Of a stretch of DNA of 64,000 bases, positions 61,740 through 64,000 are shown in pieces. Below the pieces are notes generated by a model, which searched no databases, was not told the origin of the DNA, and worked only from the letters and a program-made list of their open reading frames with translations. The translations under genes were made by a program, and so were the position numbers. Position 1 is the stretch's first letter. The number at the start of each line of letters is the position of its first letter. Source of the stretch: Colwellia psychrerythraea (lineage in GTDB: Bacteria; Pseudomonadota; Gammaproteobacteria; Enterobacterales; Alteromonadaceae); NCBI RefSeq assembly GCF_000764225.1, contig NZ_JQED01000055.1, positions 496,001 through 560,000 on the forward strand, read 5' to 3'.

Positions 61740-63857
61740 TCAGGGCATGACATCAGCTAAAATCTTGTCACATTCATCCACAACATATTCCGGTATCAAA
61801 TCGAACTGTGTCGGGTTTAGCTGAAAGATAAACTCATTCTCAATATGATATGTCTCATTGATGAATTTTCGGATAACCGAATTCCCAATGACTTCAATAT
61901 CTAACAAAATTCTTGTTAATTGTAGCTTCTCATAACCGTTAATACTTGCCTGATATAACCCTCTAACACGTTCATCATCACTAAATATAGCTACTATTGA
62001 TGAATAATTATCGGAAAGTTCTGGGATAAATCCACATATTTCAGCTATACCTGAGTTCAAGGCATCAAGTTGCATTAGAGCTACACCACCATCGTCTAGC
62101 GGTATTCTATGATCTATAGCCTCTTCTCGCTTTTTAAATATATTCGAAAGAGTCTGGTATGCGTTACCAAGCTCCCCCAAAACTTCATATCTTCGGCGTA
62201 AATAAATGAGTTTGATAATTGGGTCTAAATCAGATTGGAACACCTGTTCGCAAATTTGTATAAAAGTTTTGATATCCTCACTTGAGATTGATTGTTCTGT
62301 TATTTCTCCATTTAGTAGCTTTAAATAAGCAGCTGAAACTTGATTGCTAAATTGACCTCGTACTGACCTTAAGGTATCGATTATAGGCTCAACGTCATGG
62401 GTTAACATTAGTACCGTTCGTCCCTTTAGACATTCTCTTGCTTCACGCCTGAAAAGCATCTGTAAGATGGCAAATTTTTTATTTTTATCAAATGACGAAA
62501 TTGGATCATCTAGAATTATTAAATTAGGGCTCTTAGCTATACACTCATACATAAATAACACTATAGAAAAAGCGTTCCGCTCCCCAAAACTCAAATGCTG
62601 ACTACCGCCGCTTAGATGATTTGAATGCTCTAAGTGACGTAACTTTAATTGTGATTGTTCACCTTCACCAACAATCTGAACTTGATAGCGATAGCCTGCA
62701 AACGTAAGAAAATCGTTTATATCATTCTGATGTTTTTCAATTAGTCTCCGCATTTCCCCACGTTGTTGATTTATTTTGCCTTGTAAAGGGCCAGCCTGTT
62801 GCATCAGAACGTCTACTGATTGATTAATGGTGTTAATTGATTCATTTGTTTTATCAGAATTCAGCTTATCGAAAAATTGAAGATCTATTTTATATGCATC
62901 TAGTTTTTCTCGAACATTTTCGCCTTCTTCAAAATCAAACCCTGTTAGGCTTTTGAGTTTTTCAAGCTTTAAAACTAAATCATCAATTTGTGACTTCACT
63001 GTAACGAGAAATGTTTCATGTTCTCTTTCTAGTCCATTTTCCAGTGATTTAATGACATTTAAGTCGATAAGTGCCGTCTCAGAAAAGTAGTCACCAAGCT
63101 CGTTAATTACAGTGACAATTTTTACGAGATTTTTAATTAGGTTTTTGTCGTATTCTTCACCAACCTTGGCAATTTGAGTTTTCTGGTCCGTGGCATCGTT
63201 AGTACAAAATGGACATGAATCTGATAGGTGAGAAAAATCACTATGCCCTTTTGATTGCCAATCAACCCATGTAACACTTTTATCGCTTTGAATAAATGGT
63301 TGGTATGATTCCAACCCTGCCGGTATATGGTCAATCTTATTGGCCCCGGCCAGAGCCTTCGCTCCAGTAGATGTCTTAGCCAAACCTCCGGCAGCGGTAA
63401 CTTTAAAAGCACCAGATAACTCTTTTAGATGTGTCAAAAGATTTTCTAAGTCAGGAGCATTTACAAACTGCTCACGAACAGCCTTTATAAACTCCTGAAT
63501 TTCAGCCTCTTTTTCTTGGTAAAACTCTGTTCGAATAAAAATATCAAAGCTATTATTTACTAACTCATCGGGTTGGAATGTGAATTTGCTTACATATTCC
63601 TCATTAAAACAAAGCGTGTCATATTCTTGTTCAATCCCTACAACTTCTGGTTGAATGTTATCTGGGTTGTTTTCTCGTAGCTTAAAAGGAAGAAGGTTTG
63701 CAAGTGCAACTTCATCATTACTAGAAGCAAACTGGATGGCTTTGGAAATAGTGCTTTTCCCGGTTCCGTTAGGTGCAAATTTAATATTCAGCTTATTGGG
63801 TGAAATTGCAACATTTGCCGAAGTGATGTTATTGCAGTTGTTTATTTGGATATCCAT
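61740..63857 (-). CDS. AAA_13-family (PrrC/RloC-like) ABC-type ATPase
   Basis: This 705-residue SMC/Rad50-like ATPase has Walker A at FAPNGTGKST (27-36), a CPFC pair at 215-218 flanked by helices (zinc-hook-like), coiled segments at about 230-385, a signature LSFGERN (422-428), Walker B NLIILDDPISSFD (445-457), and the H-loop LTHD (485-488). The layout fits the family of PrrC and RloC, tRNA anticodon nucleases used against phage. The C-terminal domain (about 500-705) has RRRYEVLGE and a later His in EAIDHRIP. That is a possible but unconvincing Arg-Glu-His nuclease triad. It stands alone at the end of a housekeeping region. Defence or DNA-repair role is inferred. Confidence 0.85.
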   Translation of the reverse strand: MDIQINNCNNITSANVAISPNKLNIKFAPNGTGKSTISKAIQFASSNDEVALANLLPFKLRENNPDNIQPEVVGIEQEYDTLCFNEEYVSKFTFQPDELVNNSFDIFIRTEFYQEKEAEIQEFIKAVREQFVNAPDLENLLTHLKELSGAFKVTAAGGLAKTSTGAKALAGANKIDHIPAGLESYQPFIQSDKSVTWVDWQSKGHSDFSHLSDSCPFCTNDATDQKTQIAKVGEEYDKNLIKNLVKIVTVINELGDYFSETALIDLNVIKSLENGLEREHETFLVTVKSQIDDLVLKLEKLKSLTGFDFEEGENVREKLDAYKIDLQFFDKLNSDKTNESINTINQSVDVLMQQAGPLQGKINQQRGEMRRLIEKHQNDINDFLTFAGYRYQVQIVGEGEQSQLKLRHLEHSNHLSGGSQHLSFGERNAFSIVLFMYECIAKSPNLIILDDPISSFDKNKKFAILQMLFRREARECLKGRTVLMLTHDVEPIIDTLRSVRGQFSNQVSAAYLKLLNGEITEQSISSEDIKTFIQICEQVFQSDLDPIIKLIYLRRRYEVLGELGNAYQTLSNIFKKREEAIDHRIPLDDGGVALMQLDALNSGIAEICGFIPELSDNYSSIVAIFSDDERVRGLYQASINGYEKLQLTRILLDIEVIGNSVIRKFINETYHIENEFIFQLNPTQFDLIPEYVVDECDKILADVMP

Positions 63858-64000
63858 ATCAAAATCTCTTGATGATTCATTAATTTAATAGGTAAATATT
63901 AAGCATACATTGATGTGTGTGTCATTCCATTTCTTGTGCTTTAAGTTGATTAGCATCAAGAGGTGGGTTTTTGGACCGTTTCTAAGTCAAAGTTATAAAG

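Noticed and set aside
61740..63857. Confident call of an RloC anticodon nuclease
   Set aside because: The ATPase and CxxC features fit, but the C-terminal Arg-Glu-His spacing does not match what I recall for PrrC, so nuclease activity is not claimed.

Overview
The window is chromosomal DNA of a low-GC marine gammaproteobacterium of the Alteromonadales, most like Colwellia. This rests on recognised gene content and order (rsmE-gshB-yqgE-ruvX; ygfB-pepP-ubiH-ubiI next to zapA and 6S RNA; gcvT-gcvH-gcvP), many TRAP, MCP and RND genes, and AT-rich spacers. No database search was possible. Apart from the ATPase at the right edge, I see no prophage, insertion sequence, CRISPR array, tRNA or rRNA.

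Layout: 1-3.1 kb is the end of a type IV pilus cluster (pilY1, pilE, a small secreted protein, a FimT/GspH minor pilin). 3.1-8 kb has pheA, a MAPEG protein, a penicillin-acylase-type Ntn hydrolase and a secreted unknown. 8.4-15 kb is a glyoxylate-bypass block: malate synthase G, LrgB/LrgA, a LysR regulator and isocitrate lyase, with matching T-N11-A palindromes near both enzyme genes. 15-22.7 kb has a DUF481 protein, an RND pump with its adaptor, a BigR/YgaV-type ArsR repressor with two operators, and a divergent DUF2892-rhodanese-DsbA-like set. 22.8-33 kb has a cytosolic zinc-binding chemoreceptor, lysA, an FMN reductase with a divergent LysR, two DUF4124 proteins (one an M23 peptidase) and an HlyD/ABC exporter. 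33-41 kb is housekeeping: ruvX, yqgE, gshB, rsmE, metK, murI, and an MFS transporter with a structured leader. 40.9-50 kb is a sense-and-uptake module: Cache histidine kinase and NarL-type regulator, DcaP-like porin, TRAP transporter, and a chemoreceptor with the same type of sensor domain. 50-61.6 kb has 6S RNA, zapA, ygfB-pepP-ubiH-ubiI and gcvTHP. 61.7-63.9 kb is an AAA_13 (PrrC/RloC-like) ATPase.

The most unusual structure is next to the 6S RNA gene (minus strand, about 50521-50697). Just downstream of it, 50020-50520 is a tandem array of 117-149 bp units. Each unit carries a copy of the 3' portion of 6S RNA fused to an AT-rich spacer with a small palindrome. Other points of note are a murI frame without a standard start codon, a short upstream ORF inside nested hairpins ahead of the MFS gene, and a persulfide-type repressor placed between sulfur genes and an RND pump.
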